A stretch of 64,000 nucleotides of DNA from Lachnospiraceae bacterium. Lineage in GTDB: Bacteria > Bacillota > Clostridia > Lachnospirales > Lachnospiraceae. Below are positions 61,881-64,000 of this stretch, piece after piece. The DNA is taken from assembly GCA_017527205.1 (NCBI GenBank), contig JAFXQK010000073.1:82323-146322 (forward strand). The letters are read 5' to 3'. How positions within the stretch are numbered: position 1 is the first letter of the stretch; each line of letters starts with the position of its first letter. The notes under the pieces were generated by a model, which ran no database searches, was not told the DNA's origin, and saw nothing but the letters and a program-made list of their open reading frames with translations. The translations under genes and the position numbers were made by a program.

Positions 61881-63586
61881 CGTTGATTTTTTATGGAAGT
61901 GTCTTTGTGTTATCACTTCTGTTTTCCGCAATTTACATCTTCATGTGGCATAAGCATTTCGATGCGAACTTGAACCTGGTGTTTACGATCGTGCCGATTG
62001 CGTGCCTGGGATATCTTCTGCTTGGATTATCCGATACGACGAAGGAAGTGATTGTGGCCGTAAAAATCACTTACCTTGGCGGATGCTTCCTGCAGCTGTT
62101 TCTTTTGTTTACGATTCTGCATCTGTGCGCGATTGACATCGGAAGGTGGAGCAGAATTCTTCTCTTTATGCTCAGCTGTGCGATTTATGCATCCGTTCTG
62201 ACGATTGGTTACTCGGATATTTTTTATAAGAATCTCTCGTTGCAGATTGTTGGTACGACGCGGATTCTGAACAAGGAATACGGGTGGATGCACACCGGCT
62301 TTTATGTCGTTATCTTCCTGTTTTTTGCGGCGGAGCTGATGATTATCGGTTACTCCTGGCTGAAAAGGCGGCAGGTGCCGAGAACCATTATTCACTTGAT
62401 GATTATTCCGGGCATCATCGTTCTTTTCTTTTACGTTTTGGGGAGAAAGATTACAAATCAGGTCGATTTGATCCCGCTTGGCTATGTTCTTGCTCAGTTT
62501 ATTTATCTTGTCATTGCCTATCGCGTCAACCTGTATAACGTAAGTGACACCGTAATTGATTCCATGGTACGGGAGAGGGCCATCGGCTATGCTTCCTTCG
62601 ATTTTAAGTACCGGTATTTGGGAAGCAATGAGATGGCGCGAAACATTGTACCGGAAATGTCCCTTTTGGCCGTGGATGAGATCCTGGGCTATCAGCCGGC
62701 AGAAAGAAAGCTTCGTCATTTCATGGATGGCTTTAGCAAGGATCAGAAAAACAGCTTGTATGTGTATACCGTGAAAGATCATGGCGGAAAAGGGGAAGAG
62801 GAGAGATTCTATAACGTCAACGTAAGTTACTTAAATGATGGCATCAGAAGGCGCGGATATGTCATAACCTTCACGGATGACACCCAGAACAGAAAATATA
62901 TTAACCTGCTGGATTCCTATAATGAGAACCTCAAGCGAGAGGTGGATGAGAAGACGCAGCACATTGTGGAGATGCATGATAATCTGATCATGAGTCTTGC
63001 AATGATGGTGGAAAGTCGTGATAACTCCACGGGCGGACACATCAAGAGGACAAGCGAGGGCGTCAGGATCCTGATCGATGAGATCAAGAAGGAAGGCGAG
63101 CTATCGCTGACCGAGGAATTCTGTAAGGACGTGATCAAGGCGGCGCCCATGCATGACCTTGGAAAGATTGCGGTCGATGATGCAGTGCTAAGGAAGCCTG
63201 GCAAGTTTACGCCCGAGGAATACGAGAAGATGAAGCATCATGCGGCGGAGGGAGCCCGCGTCATTCATGAGATTCTTGAGCATACGGAGGATGAGTCCTT
63301 TAAGACCATTGCGGAGAACGTGGCACATTATCATCACGAACGCTGGGACGGCTCAGGATATCCGAAGGGTCTTTCCGGGGAGGAAATTCCGATTGAGGCA
63401 AGGATCATGGCGATTGCGGACGTTTATGATGCACTCGTGAGCAAGCGCGTTTACAAGGAGGCCTTTGATTTTGCAAGAGCCGATGCCATCATCATGGAGG
63501 GCATGGGAACGCAGTTTGACCCCGGATTAAAGAAGGTCTACGAGAATGCAAGGCCGAGATTGGAGAAGTATTACAGTACTACGTAA
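61877..63586 (+). CDS. Membrane HD-GYP phosphodiesterase-like protein with 7TM sensor and PAS-like domain
   Basis: 569 residues from a TTG at 61877 with AGAGGG eight bases before; a longer reading from 61811 overlaps the DUF4097 gene. Residues about 1-220 hold seven hydrophobic segments of the histidine-kinase N-terminal 7TM type. About 225-355 are a PAS-like domain (AIGYASFDFKYRYLGSN, GYVITFTDDTQNRKY). About 365-560 are HD-GYP: HDLGKIAVDDAVL (about 426), HHAAEGARVI, HYHHERWDGSGYPKGL and IMAIADVYDAL. All metal ligands look present. It should hydrolyse a cyclic dinucleotide, most likely c-di-GMP. Confidence 0.9.
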   Translation: MTLIFYGSVFVLSLLFSAIYIFMWHKHFDANLNLVFTIVPIACLGYLLLGLSDTTKEVIVAVKITYLGGCFLQLFLLFTILHLCAIDIGRWSRILLFMLSCAIYASVLTIGYSDIFYKNLSLQIVGTTRILNKEYGWMHTGFYVVIFLFFAAELMIIGYSWLKRRQVPRTIIHLMIIPGIIVLFFYVLGRKITNQVDLIPLGYVLAQFIYLVIAYRVNLYNVSDTVIDSMVRERAIGYASFDFKYRYLGSNEMARNIVPEMSLLAVDEILGYQPAERKLRHFMDGFSKDQKNSLYVYTVKDHGGKGEEERFYNVNVSYLNDGIRRRGYVITFTDDTQNRKYINLLDSYNENLKREVDEKTQHIVEMHDNLIMSLAMMVESRDNSTGGHIKRTSEGVRILIDEIKKEGELSLTEEFCKDVIKAAPMHDLGKIAVDDAVLRKPGKFTPEEYEKMKHHAAEGARVIHEILEHTEDESFKTIAENVAHYHHERWDGSGYPKGLSGEEIPIEARIMAIADVYDALVSKRVYKEAFDFARADAIIMEGMGTQFDPGLKKVYENARPRLEKYYSTT

Positions 63587-63783
63587 TATGGATTGCGGGT
63601 TGGGGAAGATTTTTTTACCATTCTGTTAGGATATTTTTTACTGTTTTATTTAAATTCTTATTCTTGGCAGTATGTTTTATTACTGCCAAGAATGTCTAAA
63701 GTATTCAGCCTGGTGGCAAGGGCTTTCTGAATTGCCATGTATATTCCATTTGTACTTGATGAATCTTATTTTTTACGAGATAT
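63587..63783. repeat. AT-rich gap with a perfect 13-bp inverted repeat
   Basis: ATTCTTGGCAGTA (63660-63672) and its exact complement (63681-63693) flank the 8-base loop TGTTTTAT. T-rich runs lie before it (63611-63655) but not after, so it is a poor terminator for the HD-GYP gene. No gene is supported in this 197-base stretch. Confidence 0.7.
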
Positions 63784-64000
63784 ACCGCCTGAGAGACCAA
63801 ATTGGGAGCTGGGCGGTAGTAACTCAAGGAATCACTACCGCCCGAGAGGCCAAATTGGGAGCTGGGCGGTAGTAACTCAAGGAATCACTACCGCCTGTAA
63901 GGCCAAATTGAAAGCTGGGCGGCAGTAACTCAAGGAATCACTACCGCCTGTAAGGCCAAATTGAAAGCTGGGCGGTAGTAACTCAAGGAATCACTACCGC
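63784..64000. repeat. 53-bp palindromic tandem repeat array, cut by the window edge
   Basis: Units start at 63784, 63837, 63890, 63943 and 63996, a constant 53-base period. Each unit contains GGCGGTAGT and its complement ACTACCGCC around AACTCAAGGAATC, a 9-bp stem with a 13-base loop. Units differ at few positions (CTGAGAGA, CCGAGAGG, CTGTAAGG; GGGAGCT or GAAAGCT; one CAGT for TAGT). The period is not a multiple of three and no reading frame is kept, so it is non-coding. Confidence 0.92.

Noticed and set aside
63784..64000. CRISPR-like repeat array
   Set aside because: The period is a strict 53 bases with no variable spacers; the whole unit repeats, so it is a palindromic tandem repeat. No cas genes are present.

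Overview
The window looks like a chromosomal segment of a Gram-positive, Clostridia-type bacterium, most likely a Lachnospiraceae member. Reasons: strong GGAGG-type ribosome binding sites, frequent TTG and GTG starts, sigma-A-like promoters, a Spo0A DNA-binding domain, a DUF3048 lipoprotein, a CdaA/CdaR pair, DUF1700/DUF4097 proteins and Clostridia-style wall enzymes with InlB-type repeats. No lipid A or outer-membrane genes are present. I see no rRNA, tRNA, insertion sequence, prophage or CRISPR array. Species assignment is inference.

Layout. 1-4194: end of uvrA, a SUV3-like helicase and an MreB-family gene. 4423-11405: a tight run recD2 - comF - two unknown membrane proteins - cdaA - cdaR (c-di-AMP synthesis and its regulator). 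11493-15133: orphan HPr, then DUF3048 and DUF212 genes on the minus strand, a GtrB-like glycosyltransferase, and a stand-alone Spo0A C-terminal domain whose upstream region carries four exact TTCGAC sites.

15313-63586 is dominated by surface-glycan genes. Block A (15313-29275) has an initiating sugar-phosphate transferase, a Wzz-like protein, an EpsG-like polymerase, several GT2/GT4 enzymes and a secreted glucosaminidase-like protein. Block B (29344-32112) has a PseC-like aminotransferase, a GNAT acetyltransferase and a GtrB-like enzyme. Block C (33738-43422) has an ABC exporter, an SGNH protein, GtrII-like and GtrB-like proteins, a WecE/RffA-like aminotransferase and polytopic proteins of unknown function; it is flanked by two minus-strand SGNH genes. 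A 1415-residue membrane-anchored GH25 muramidase follows. Block D (49140-60519) has rmlA, rmlC, a Wzm/Wzt-type exporter, a WbdD-like methyltransferase/kinase-like fusion, an RsmH paralogue and two large multidomain glycosyltransferases. A DUF1700/DUF4097 pair and a membrane HD-GYP protein close the coding part.

Functionally this reads as two export strategies side by side: a Wzy-type route (initiator, Wzz, EpsG) and an ABC-transporter route (Wzm/Wzt plus a putative chain terminator), both supplied with amino-deoxy sugars, rhamnose precursors and decorating enzymes. rmlB and rmlD are not in the window and must lie elsewhere if dTDP-rhamnose is made.

The non-coding parts are unusually structured: two hairpins sharing a 12-nt loop with compensatory arm changes (20646-20710 and 22482-22555), a nested three-way-junction candidate RNA before rmlA (48940-49095), and a 53-bp palindromic tandem array running off the right edge (63784-64000).
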